Assembly (NCBI GenBank): GCA_964036665.1
Contig: OZ038529.1
Location: 21,276,060 to 21,340,059, forward strand
Direction of reading: 5' to 3'
DNA: 64,000 nt
Origin: Gordius sp. MW1
Lineage: Eukaryota; Nematomorpha; Gordioida; Gordea; Gordiidae
Every line of letters begins with the position of its first letter. The stretch's first letter is position 1. Shown piece after piece: positions 22,856-33,311 of this stretch. The translations under genes and the position numbers were made by a program. The notes below the pieces were generated by a model, which was given only the letters and a program-made list of their open reading frames with translations, did no database searches and was not told where the DNA came from.

Positions 22856-23002
22856 CATAGGCGTAGCCAGGGGGAGGCAGGAACGGGCGGCTGCCCCCCA
22901 CTAAATCCAAAAATTCAGTATATTTTTGACTAAAATTTCCAAAAAAGATCATTTTGCCCCATCCTTATTGTCACCCTAATTCCAATCCTGGCTACGCACA
23001 TG
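22856..23002. mobile_element. hAT-like MITE upstream of the second small-protein gene
   Basis: It begins CATAGGCGTAGCCAGGGGG and ends CTGGCTACGCACATG, with the family body between. The flanks GGATTATT and GGCATATT match at 6 of 8 bases. It lies 58 bp upstream of the acceptor of the large exon. Confidence 0.8.
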
Positions 23003-23074
23003 GGCATATTTATATTATAAAATTTATTTATTAATAGGATGTTATTTATATGCACAGTAATAAAATAAAAAATT

Positions 23075-24624
23075 CTCAGTAAAAGGTGCTCAGTATTTTA
23101 TTAAAGTGCCCAGTTAAAAATTCAAAATTGCTCAGTAAAACTTTAAAATGCTCAGCTTTAAATTAATGATGCTCAGTATTTTTGCTAAAATGCTCAGTAA
23201 TAAATTCATAATTTGTGATATAAAATTAAATCTGACGCATAATGTAGAAAGCCGATAATAACGAAAATAACCCTAACCCTAAATTATATGATCTAAAATA
23301 TCAAATTAAAAAGAGTTAATTACATAAATAAATATTTACAATATGTATAATATATTATGTATATAAATATGTGCTGTATATTACATACATTATAATGTGT
23401 AATATATTGTTAAGTGTTCCTTGTGTATATCGTTATTACATATATTTAAACCCATCTAAGTATTCAAAAGTATATATGCACTACATATATACATTTACAA
23501 TTATATAAAGACAATATATGTGAATAATTATAGATATTCATACATATTCATAATATAATATATGGATTTGATTAGTTTTCCGTATTTCCAGCTTTCCACA
23601 TTTTGCGTCGAAGTGATTAAATTATTTTGCGCTTTTATTTTATAAATTTTAAATGGTATACAATTTTTTTAAATAAATTACGAACTTTGCCCCCCCCCCC
23701 TTATTTTGTCCCGTTGGTTCCCCCCCCCCCTATTTTTCACCCTTTTTCTCACCAGGGGGAGGGGGGTGATTTGCCCCCCCCCCTTCTTTTTTTACTCTCT
23801 TTCTCACCGGGGAGGGGAGTAATTTAACCCCCCCCCCTTATTTTTTACCCTATATATCACCAGGGGAGAGGGAGGGGTGATGATTTCCCCCCCCCCCCTC
23901 TTCACTTTTTTAACCTTCTTTCTCACCCGGATGGGATGGTGATTTGGCCCCCCCCCCTTTTCAACCGGGGGGGGGGGGTCCTCCGGTTGAGAAAGAGGGC
24001 AAATAATTAGGGAGGGGGACAAATCACCCTACTCCCCCCCCCTCTCCTGGTGAGAAATAGGGAGAAAATAAGGGGGATGAAAAAGAGGGGGGCAAATCAC
24101 CCCCTCCCCCCAGGTGAGACAGGGGGCAAATCACCCCCCTCCCCCCTGGTGAGAAAGAGGGTAAAAAAATAAGGGGGGGGGGAACCAACGGGACAAAAAT
24201 AGGGAAGGGGGCAAAGTTCTTAATTTATTTATGATATATCTAGCTCACCAACGATAATTTTGATAACTGTCACCAAAACAGACAAAAATGAAATCTGTCC
24301 TTTTTCTTAGTCGAACTTTTAAGGTCGACTAAATAAAACTCATGTCATTTTTCCACATAGATAACCATAGGACATCTTTGAATTGACATTGCTGGTTCAA
24401 ATCTCGCTTAAATATTAATTTGATTTTAAATTTCAATTACTGAGCAAAAATTTACTGAGCAACATATAAATTAATAACTGAACAAATGAATTAATTTGAG
24501 CAAATAATTAAATTACTGAACATCGAATTATTTACTGAGCATTTGAATATTTTAATGAGCATTTAATTAGTCTACTGAGAAATTGATTATTCTACTGAGC
24601 AAAAATTAAATTACATACTGAGCA
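23075..24624. repeat. Large foldback structure with TGCTCAGTA arrays and C/G-rich core
   Basis: The left array (23075-23199) has about seven degenerate TGCTCAGTA words. The right array (24437-24624) has about ten of the complement, TACTGAGCA. Between them an inverted repeat forms a core at 23671-24230: AAATTACGAACTTTGCCCCC on the left and GGGGGCAAAGTTCTTAATTT on the right. The core consists of irregular units alternating C-runs and G-runs with TCACC-GGG words. I recognise no protein. Open frames across the core are low-complexity artefacts. Confidence 0.8.
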
Positions 24625-24640
24625 CAATAATTTGTTCAGA

Positions 24641-26514
24641 AAGGTTTTTTTTTGACAAAATGGTGGGTGAGAAAATCGGTCTGTGAGCAATAAAGAAAAA
24701 TGAATATCTATGTATTCATTTTTTAAATAATTTATCGTAAAGGTATAATAAAAAGTTTCATAGCTTTAAATCTATAAAACTCACAACATATTAGTTCACA
24801 TTGTAAATCCCTTCAAATAAATGAATTTTGCCTTAATGCGATTCAACTTTCGGTAAATATAACTTAAAATGTTTGCTTATTTATTAAATAAGATTACTAC
24901 TATCGATTGAATATCGTTTCTTTAAAATATTAGCAAACGGCATATTTTGGGAATTTATATTAATTGCTATGCAATTTATGGGCTCGCTTTGTGTTGTCCG
25001 TCCGTTGTCCGGCCGTCCACAAAGTTATTTTCCCCGGCTTTCTGACTTGCAGGTTCGAGTTCAAGCCCAAGAGAGGACAAAAATTTTTTTGTTTATTTTT
25101 ATTTTGTAAAGGAATGATTTTTTTTAATAAGAAACATGATTTTATTAAGATTGTAATTTAGTATCCTAAAGAATTAACAATTAATTGTCAGACACTTTAA
25201 AAGATTTATTTTCAGCTGAGTGTGAGCTTTGCTCATGTGTATAAAATTCATAACATTAGCTTAAAATCATAATTTAATATGTATATGGCATTGCTTCGAC
25301 CTGTTATCTAAATCCTCTTTTTCTATATATTAAAGCCATTCTCACTTATTTAAATATTAGCCTGTCACAGCTGAAAGCTTACAGATATAGTATTGTTAAG
25401 CCAAATATAACGACAAATAACATTTTGTGAGTTTTTTACATAAAATCTTTAATTTCATGATAAGAAAATAAAGGCATTTAAATTGTTTTGACATCCACCC
25501 CACCCCTTGAGATAATTCTGGTTATGAGCCTTATAACACTACTAGCCTAACCCAAAAACGTTTCAGCCTCAATATAGGATGAAAAAATATATTTATACAT
25601 ATTTAAACTATTTGTGTTACGTAAATATTTATAATATTGAGTGCCGGGCTAAAGTAAAATTTCGCATCTGCTCAACTGGTCTATCGCTCAAAGGGTCTAC
25701 AACCAATCAAAATGCAGTTCATATTTGCAAAACATGATTGTAATTCACTAGCTTTATATTTATTCATGTTATAAACGCTTTATAAGGTTGCAAAAACTTA
25801 TATTAAGCATATAATAATATTTAAATGCTACATATATATTTTCTTTCTTATTAAGCATATAATATATGAAGTTTAAATATAGCTTAGATTAATTGCTTTA
25901 TAATAAGTTAATATGCAGTTACAGTATTTGTTTAATAGATATAATTATATTAATACTGTTTAAATTATAATATTTGTACAGTATATGAATTGTGCAATAG
26001 ACCAGTTGAGTAAAAATCTAAAATTCTACAAAGGTCTCTTTCGAAATAAAATAAAATTAAAGTCTCGAATTAATAGTAATCCTGCATAAACCTAGACTGA
26101 GGAATTAACCTAAGACCACCATAAACCACAGTTGAATTTGAATACGAATTTATATTAAATTTATAGCAAGCTCTGTGTATATTGTTTAAATTTAGGCTTA
26201 AACTTAGTCCACAAATAAAATTGCCCTATATAGGATTAGTAAATTATGAATATATAAACATTTAATTGTAACGTTCCCTCTTTAAACAAGATTTAATAAT
26301 AAGTATAAAGTTTAAAATTTTTTTATTTAAATCGCAAAAATGTGGAACAGGCTGTCTATTGATTTAAATATTTTGAGCCTTGCTTTACTTTAAATTGTAT
26401 AAACTGGTTGAATGCTCAGAAAAGTCTTTTTAAATAAAATACCTAAATTAAGAGCTTCCCAATAATATAATGAACGTTTTTTCGCAATTTTCTAAGCCCA
26501 TGATAACGTATGTG
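24641..26514. other. AT-rich intergenic DNA with a GC-rich blip
   Basis: The only contrast is at about 24985-25085, which is CG-rich and holds GGTTCGAGTTCAAGCCC, a word like the internal B box of tRNA-derived elements. No A box or cloverleaf is evident. No gene is supported. Confidence 0.4.
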
Positions 26515-26690
26515 CATGGGCTCAGCCAGGTTTTGAATAGGTGGGGGGGGGGCATACCTAATGATTTTAAGCAAATCATTCGCTTAATAATTTTTTTCAG
26601 ATGCAATTGCCTAATATATACTATCGCCAATTTTAAACTTAGATTGACACGACAGCTTCTATATACTATCTCTCTCTGGCTTAGCCCATG
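26515..26690. mobile_element. Degenerate hAT-like MITE
   Basis: It begins CATGGGCTCAGCCAGGTTTT and ends CTGGCTTAGCCCATG. The termini are complementary, with a G-run near the left end as in related copies. No target duplication is visible. Confidence 0.65.
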
Positions 26691-27986
26691 ATTGGGTTGG
26701 GTGATAAATTTTATTAATAATTTTTTTTTTCAAATTTTAGTTTTAAATCTAATTTTAAGATATTATATAATTACTTAATCCAGCCCTATCGCTGAGAGAT
26801 GTTGCAATTTCCAATAATCCAGTGCAATTTGTGATTGACAGAAAATTGGGAATCGGTCGAGGGAAAGCTTAAAACAAACATAAAGATTATAGTTACTTTT
26901 TCAAACTTTAAAAGCCTAATCAGCCTAATTTACGAAAAAAAAAGATTTAATATGTTTATAATATTAATAGATTTACCATATTTTAGGGAAAAGACATCTT
27001 TAACTTCAAACACCCGTCGGCTAATGCTAAATCGCAGCAGGCAACCTAGAAACGAGAGAAAATATTTAAAATGTAACTTCTTTTAGACAATAATAATTGT
27101 GGTACTTTATCAGTTAATAATTTCTGAATAGAATACAAATATAATATGAGGGGCATTTAAAAATAATTCAATTTTTAAATAATATTTACTAACATAAATT
27201 TATGTTTTTAATTTAAAAAATTTAAACGTTTATTTTACTGACCTTGCGCCAATAATAAGCTTTGGAGAATGAGAAATGGGGTAAAAAGTTTACAGCTGTA
27301 ATTCATTTTAGTGGACGGCGTTTAAACGTTGGAGATCGGGTGTAGTTTTAAATAAAAATTTTGTAATCAATAAATTTTTTCATTTTTATACTTAAGATTA
27401 AATGGACATTTGGGTTAGGATATCAATAATTAGGTTAACTTAAAAATACAAAGTAAATATTATCTATCGATCCATATAATATTTCCCAAAATTAAGCGTC
27501 CTAATTTAAATTAATTCGGAAAGATTAAATTTAGTCTGTAAATTTAAAACAAAAACTAAATTAATATGGTTAAATAATGACTAACACGATTAGTTGCCTA
27601 GGTAATTTAAACTTTACCATAAGTTAAATTTCATATTAAATTTCATATTTATCTTAATATTATACAAAAAATGATCAATATTTTAAGGATAAAATGAATA
27701 TGTGTCTTAATTATATTTAGAAAATGGAAGCAATTTTAAGGTTTTATTGATTAAAATGGGCCAACCTATATTGACTAATTAAAATAGTGACCCGTAACTA
27801 ACCCTATATACATTTATCATTTTTTTAATATTTTTAATTACTTCTTAAATATTTTGTCCAAATTAGCTTTATCACAAAATGCCTCATCGCCAAAATTATT
27901 TATATTGATCGGTGACCAGTAAAATTATGCCCCTAGACTAGAGACTATATTCTTAACGAATATTTAGTGAGCTATTTTTAGAGACC
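26691..27986. other. AT-rich intergenic DNA, one doubtful exon pair
   Basis: A segment after GATTGACAG (26834) reads NWESVEGKLKTN, and another after ATATTTTAG (26987) reads EKTSLTSNTRRLMLNRSRQP. Both follow acceptor-like sites, but no donor, start or homologue supports them. Otherwise nothing is recognised. Confidence 0.35.
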
Positions 27987-28160
27987 CAGGCGCGTAGCCA
28001 GAATTTTCTCGCGGGGGGGAAAAATTTTTAAAATTTGTTTGTAACATTATTATTTCAACATAAAAAAACAAAATAAACATTAGATATTTTTTTTCGGGGG
28101 GGGGGGGGGGAATTTCCAGTTTCCCCCCCCCCCCCCCCCCCATGTTTAAAGGCCTGGCTG
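27987..28160. mobile_element. Degenerate GCGTAGCCAG-type MITE
   Basis: It begins CAGGCGCGTAGCCAG and runs into long G and C runs (28096-28140), with GGCCTGGCTG at the end. The termini only partly pair. Confidence 0.5.
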
Positions 28161-28948
28161 ACTAAATTTATTTTCAAGTTGACACTTTAAAACTTTCATA
28201 ATTTCAAAGTTTTGAAAAATGTTAATTATTGTTTAATTGCCCTACAAAACATTTTTGAATATTCAATGAGCGCCTTTTTATTATTTTATTGGAGAAATAA
28301 GACTTCTTAAGTTTTGAAAACATTTTGGGAAACAACTTACCAGTTATAAAAAGTGCAAATTTTAAATTCGTTGATCGTTACCTTTAAGTTATGGGTGTGT
28401 TTTTTTGCATGTAAACCAAAGATCTAAAGCAAAATAATGAAACTTTAATATTATTTGAAATTAATTTTTTAAAGCTATTATCCTGTATTAGCAACGCCTA
28501 ACATTATATAGAATTTAAAGTCATTTGAAATAAAGATTCAGAGGATAAACTTTTGAATTATTTTTATCATTAAAGGTTAATTTTGAGTTAAAACGTTTTA
28601 GGTTTCATTTGTCAAACGTAAAGCTTAAAGAACTCTTGTTAAATCCCTTATTCATAAGCTGCAAAAACATTTATGCCACAAACACTTTTTAAATCATAAA
28701 AAAGTTTGATATCGGTAAACCGTGTATAATATCATTTCTTCCCATGATATATTATAGTAAAAGTAATCATTCATTTTTGCCTATAAATTATATGACGCGT
28801 CGCAGCATATAGAGGTGAGGAAGAAGAGTTTTAATTACACAAGGATATGGCTTACGAATTGCATAGCAGCCAATTATATACATGCATTTTAACTTAAATC
28901 TTGTTATCTCTTAAATCCAAATTACCATTATTTGATATATGCATAGAC
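28161..28948. other. AT-rich intergenic DNA, nothing recognised
   Basis: No exon, RNA gene or bounded repeat is visible. Confidence 0.5.
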
Positions 28949-29218
28949 TAATAGACTGCTCATTCCCTTTTAAAAAGTGTACCCCATTTTGGCAGCCATT
29001 TTAATAAGTGAAACATGAATTTTGGTCAATTCATATGGTTTGATAAATTTTTAAAATCGCTATAATGATTAAAATGTGTTGTTTCATGTTATAAGATTAA
29101 TGATTATATTGTCCAATGCAATCCATCGCTATACAAACTCTACTTCACTTATTAAAATGGCGGTCGTTTTTAGCGACACCTTTGATGCGTGAACATATAA
29201 GAGATGAGCAGTCTATTA
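28949..29218. mobile_element. Palindromic MITE with AATAGACTGCTCAT termini
   Basis: The left end TAATAGACTGCTCAT pairs with ATGAGCAGTCTATTA on the right. A second internal pair, GCCATTTTAATAAGTGAA and TTCACTTATTAAAATGGC, extends the arms. The length is 270 bp and no ORF is present. The outermost TA may be the target duplication. I do not recognise the family. Confidence 0.7.
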
Positions 29219-29822
29219 TGGATATAGGACGTGATAATTTTTTGTTACTATTAATCAAACAAATATAAAGGAGTTTTCAAATTCCAAACAATCTCTAATT
29301 AAGCTGCTTTTTTGTGTGCTCGTATTAATTATGGTCGCTATTTTTACTTTAATAATAAAATGGGTTATAGAGAAAGTATATTTGGACAAGAATTAAGTCG
29401 TATTAACCTAATTGTTAGATCTAAAAGTTCATTAGCAGTTTAATTTCGTATTTGCCCTTATTTGGATTAAGGTTAAATACATTTTACATCAGCATATTGG
29501 CAGATATTTCTTAATGAAAAATTGACACCTTTAACGACTCTATATTGAAAATAAGTGCTTTTATTGTTAGATGTAAATGTACCTGAGAGTTTGTTATTCA
29601 ATCCCTAATAATTATGTGTCGAATAATTAAATCTTTTAAAACATCTTATTCATAGTTCAAAAAATTTTATTCTCAATTTTAAATAAAACTAGCATAATAA
29701 AACTTTGGTTTGGTATATTTACTTTGTACAGGCCTTTACAAAAAGTAAACTTTTGAACTAAACTAGCATTTTTAGTTGCATCATTATTTAAAAATTAACA
29801 TATTGGCAATATATTTTTAACG
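29219..29822. other. AT-rich intergenic DNA, nothing recognised
   Basis: No supported feature is seen before the hAT remnant. Confidence 0.5.
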
Positions 29823-29832
29823 ATAATTTAGT

Positions 29833-30520
29833 AGTGTTGTAAATGAACGCGTTCATGAACGGGGTTCTTTTTTTTGGTGAACTTTGAACGTGAACGCGTT
29901 CCTTTTTTTGATGAACGCGTTCGAATTTAACTTTCGTTCAATTTTAAAAACCCTTTTTTATTTTTATTTATTTGAATATTAATGTTAATCCGAATTTTTA
30001 ACAAAAAAAGTCTTATATTTTTTAATCAGTTGTTTTTCCTGTTTCCTATTACCAATTTCGAAATACTTTTAACATACTATAACGATTAAATGATATTTGA
30101 ATATCAAAATAGACAGGAAAATTTTGTTTACCTACCAAAACATCACTCTTATGCATGCCACAATCTTAATTTAGTGGCAAGTGTCGGTCGATGCTGAAAA
30201 AGCACGAGAAAATATATCTTTTAAAAACATATTAAAAAGTGCATTAAAAATTTATGGAATAAACAAAATCAGTCTACATCATTTGCTGATGATTTAAAGA
30301 AAAATTTATCAAGAATGCTTATAAGACCTGTTGTTACAAGATGGATTTCATATTATAATTCCTTAAAATTAATAGACTCATTAGTAAAAGATAAACCTCA
30401 TTTACTTGACAAAGTATGTGACATGGGCGAACGCGAACGCGTTCCTTTTTTTATGAAGCGTTTGATTTTTATTAATGAACGTTGAACGCGAACGCATTTT
30501 TTTAAAATGTTTACAGCACT
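29833..30520 (+). mobile_element. hAT transposon remnant with GAACGCGTTC-rich ends
   Basis: The left end AGTGTTGTAAATGAACGCG pairs roughly with the right end, which reads ACGCATT...TTTACAGCACT. The 10-bp word ATAATTTAGT flanks it on both sides (29823-29832 and 30521-30530), which includes an 8-bp duplication. Both ends repeat GAACGCGTTC-like words. Inside are transposase fragments: CHNLNLVAS at about 30156-30182 and RPVVTRWISYYNSL at about 30324-30368. These match the conserved histidine block and the TRW block of hAT transposases. It is internally deleted and broken by stops. Confidence 0.85.
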
Positions 30521-30557
30521 ATAATTTAGTGATCATCATGTTTTAATAATATTAAAG

Positions 30558-31350
30558 GTGATGTGTGATTCATTAAATCTGTATTCCGATGGTACTTATT
30601 ATGTGTGTCCACCACTGTTTAGTCAAGTAATATAACTAGATTTTTTGGGTAATTCATATTTTTAGGTCTATACTATTCATTCTTTTTACCGAGGTCATAT
30701 GATCCCGGTTGTATATGCAATTTGTTATTAAAGCTTGATTATGTTCAGGTGGATTTTGAAATGGCCTGCATGCAGGCTCTGCGCCAATGCTTTCCCGGTG
30801 TCATAGTGAAGGGTAAATTAATCCTTTGATATTATTTATTTATTTATTTTAGGATGCTTATTTCACTATTCCCAAGCAATCTTTAGGAGACTTGATTTTG
30901 AAGGAGTCAGATCTTTTTACGATGAAGATCCACATTTTAGAAAATTGGTACGTCGCTCCTTAGCACTCCCATTTTTAAAAAAAGAAGATGTCTATATTGT
31001 TTTTAGATCATGTCTACGTGATCCACTGGTGCTGGGAAATGAACTTATTAAATTTTTTTTACATTCACAAAACATGGGCTTGGACAGAAGCCAAGTTTCC
31101 CTATGACATTTGGCAAAGGCTGAATGCAACTGGGCCCCGCACAAACAATCATTTGGAAGGCTTTCATTATGGCATAAAGTGCCTTATTGGCAGGGCCCAC
31201 CCTGTTATCTATGAATTAATTAATTTTTTACTCATACAACAATCTACAACAGATATAAATCTATTGCACATTTCACAAGGTAAACAGGTTTTTGTTGTGA
31301 ACAGAAAATACGAAAATATAAATTACAAGATTAATAAATTCCTACATTAA
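30558..31350 (+). pseudogene. MULE-like transposase fragment with tiny introns
   Basis: The pieces follow the MULE transposase domain. NLYSDGTYYVCPPLFSQ (30558-30626) is followed by a 39-nt GT..AG gap, then VYTIHSFYRGHMIPVVYAI (from 30666). VDFEMACMQALRQCFPGV comes next, then a 40-nt GT..AG gap (30813-30852). After it are GCLFHYSQAIFRRLDFEGV, ALPFLKKEDV, and in the final frame GPRTNNHLEGFHYG with an AHPVIYELINFL end. The DGT, DFE, C-x-x-H and RTNN-x-EG motifs are characteristic. A one-base frame change lies in a T run near 31050, and the segment between about 30735 and 30750 is shortened. It could be a decayed transposon or a domesticated gene remnant. No termini were found. Confidence 0.8.
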
Positions 31351-31567
31351 AAACGAGATTCAAATATTTGATTATATAGATAATATGTCGAATTATATGT
31401 ATTTACAATCTCATGATACACATTGTGATAATATTTAAATAAACTTTTATTTACAAATTAGAAATTTATTTCTGGTTTATATTTGTAATAGCAAATTATT
31501 AAAACCTCAAAACTCTTATGTTCCTAATCTAATTTTTACCTACTTTAATTTAAACATATTTTAATCA

Positions 31568-32285
31568 TATAGAATTATTAAGTGTATATATTAAATACAT
31601 GTTGTTGAGCTTTACTATTATATTTAAGGGTTTAAATATTATAATTGCTTTTGTCATAAAGCTACTCTTGTTTACTTAAACTAGATTATTTAAGTGTAAA
31701 TACATGTTGTTGATCATTTACTATTATATTTAATGTTTTTAAATATTAATAATTGCTTTTGTAGTAAACCTACTCTTGTTTACTTAAACCAGATTAATAT
31801 ATTTTTATTATAAAGAATTATTAAGTGTACATACATGTTGTTGAGCATTTATTATTATATTTTAAATATTTATAATAGCTCTTGTCATAAAACTACTGTC
31901 TTTAACTAGATTATTATATTCTTTATTATATAGAATTATTAAGTATACATACATGTTAAAACTCTTATGTTCTTATTCCAATTTTCATCTACTTTAATTA
32001 AACATATTTTAAGTCTGTTCTTTATTATATAGATATATTAAGTGCATATATTACATACAACTACAAGTTGTTGAGCATTTACTATTATATTTAGGGTTTT
32101 AAATATTTATAGTAGCTATTGTCATAAAACTACTCTTGTATTCCTAAACTAGATTTTTATAAAGAATTATTAAGTGTACATACATGTTGTTGAGCATTTA
32201 CTATTATAGATGTTTTAAATATTTATAATAGCTCTTGTCATAAAATTACTTTTGTATTCCTAAACTAGATTATTATAATCCTATA
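31568..32285. repeat. Tandem satellite, about 120-bp unit
   Basis: About six diverged units each begin AATTATTAAGTGTACATACA (or similar). They continue GTTGTTGAGCATTTACTATT and TAATTGCTTTTGTCATAAA, and close with a CTACTCTTG...AAACTAGATTATT segment. Unit starts fall near 31568, 31690, 31815, 31933, 32034 and 32163. The fourth unit is partly replaced. No coding capacity. Confidence 0.85.
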
Positions 32286-32619
32286 ATGTGTTTAATTTTA
32301 TTAAGTATTCGTTATATTCTTGTTAATATTGCTAACCTAATTGTACCATTACAATATACATTTCATATAACGAAGTGCATATCTTACACATCACATATGT
32401 TTTAAAACATCAACTTAAATGTATTTAGAATTAATATCGTAATTCTCGCTGCATGCATGCATAACCATTATATTTTGCTTCATTATATTTTGACACCGAA
32501 TTTCGGCAGTCTATGGTTTTATTAGTCTATGGTTTGATCATCACAACTAAATCAGCTGATGACAGATAAATCGTTCACAAAAACATCTGACACCGTGCGC
32601 ATTTAGCAGGTATCATTTC
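32286..32619. other. Non-coding DNA upstream of the NIT2 promoter region
   Basis: It contains small duplications (TCTATGGTTTTATTAGTC followed by TCTATGGTTTGATC) and no gene. Confidence 0.4.
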
Positions 32620-32974
32620 AAAATACCACAGTCCAAAATACCACTGAATCTCACGTTTTACGAATCTCAAGATCGTGAGATTCGTCAATCAAATTACTCA
32701 TTGCGCAAGCGCATAATTTCCATTTTTATAATGCGCATGCGTATGCATTTAACAGACCAATCAGATAGCTGCGCATTTTAATAATGCGCATGCGTATGCA
32801 TTTAACAATTTTTGCTGCATTATAAAACTTTAAGGGACAGGGTTAAGATTCAGGGTAGTGTTTTAGGTCAGCGTTTTAGGTTAGGGTTAGGATTAGATGC
32901 ACATCAAATTCCCTCCCCATTTGATATTTAATTTTTCGTGATATTCAGTGTGGCATTTTGGACTGTGGCATTTT
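32620..32974. repeat. Inverted repeat bracketing the NIT2 promoter-like DNA
   Basis: The left arm AAAATACCACAGTCCAAAAT, continuing ACCAC (32620-32644), pairs at 23 of 25 bases with 32950-32974. The space between holds the NRF1-like and CCAAT motifs and a small GAATCTCA...TGAGATTC hairpin at about 32660-32682. The words may be the ends of an old foldback element. Confidence 0.6.
32702..32807 (+). promoter_or_regulatory. Probable NIT2 promoter: NRF1-like sites and a CCAAT box
   Basis: TGCGCAAGCGCA (32702-32713) and two GCGCATGCG words match the palindromic NRF1 consensus. The latter two lie inside an exact 26-bp direct repeat (32729-32754 and 32782-32807). A CCAAT box, CCAATCA, lies at 32757-32763. 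NRF1 and CCAAT motifs are typical of TATA-less housekeeping and mitochondrial gene promoters, which suits NIT2. The site is 505-610 bp upstream of the NIT2 ATG, so a 5' untranslated region or exon would be required. Confidence 0.5.
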
Positions 32975-32980
32975 AAACCC

Positions 32981-33308
32981 AATTCCATTTGACCAATGTT
33001 ACACGATCCAAATTCTTGTACTGTATAAGCGATCTGACATTCCATTTTCTTATTAGATCCAAAAAATAACGAAGCGCCGATTTGTGTTTTTCGCATTCGG
33101 AAAAACACAAATCGTAAGATATAAACAAAATTTCTTACTCACGCTTTCATATTGTGATTTTGGTCTCGCAAGGGCAGGTTTTGTAGGGTTAGGTCATTTT
33201 AGGTTCAAGATACATAATTACTTTCTTTGGATCGAATAAGAAAATGGAATGTCAGATCGCTTATACAGTACAAGAATTTGGATCGTGTAAGATTGGCCCA
33301 TTCCATTT
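32981..33308. repeat. 83-bp-arm inverted repeat ending at the NIT2 start codon
   Basis: The left arm (32981-33063) and right arm (33226-33308) are nearly complementary along their length, sharing GATCTGACATTCCATTTTC and CTTGTACTGTATAAGC. The spacer has a perfect 14-bp hairpin, CGATTTGTGTTTTT (33078-33091) with its complement at 33101-33114. The right arm ends 3 bases before the NIT2 ATG, so the 5' leader of the transcript would contain part or all of the structure. Confidence 0.8.
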
Positions 33309-33311
33309 AGC

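Noticed and set aside
23627-24022. Pro/Gly-rich open frames on both strands of the 23.7-24.2 kb core
   Set aside because: They are translations of C-runs and G-runs in an inverted repeat, with no composition or context expected of a protein.
23671-24360. Signal-peptide exon for the second small-protein gene at about 24250-24300
   Set aside because: A hydrophobic minus-strand segment ends at a GTGAGC donor, but no in-frame ATG precedes it.
24378-24412. B-box-like GGTTCAAATCT
   Set aside because: Isolated 11-base word with no cloverleaf around it.
24985-25085. tRNA gene or tRNA-derived SINE
   Set aside because: A B-box-like GGTTCGAGTTC is present, but no A box, anticodon arm or poly-A tail and no second copy in the window.
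32830-32900. Telomere-like TTAGGGTTAGG words
   Set aside because: Only one to two irregular repeats occur here (and CCCTAACCCTAA near 23271). That is too little for an interstitial telomere or to infer the host's telomere type.
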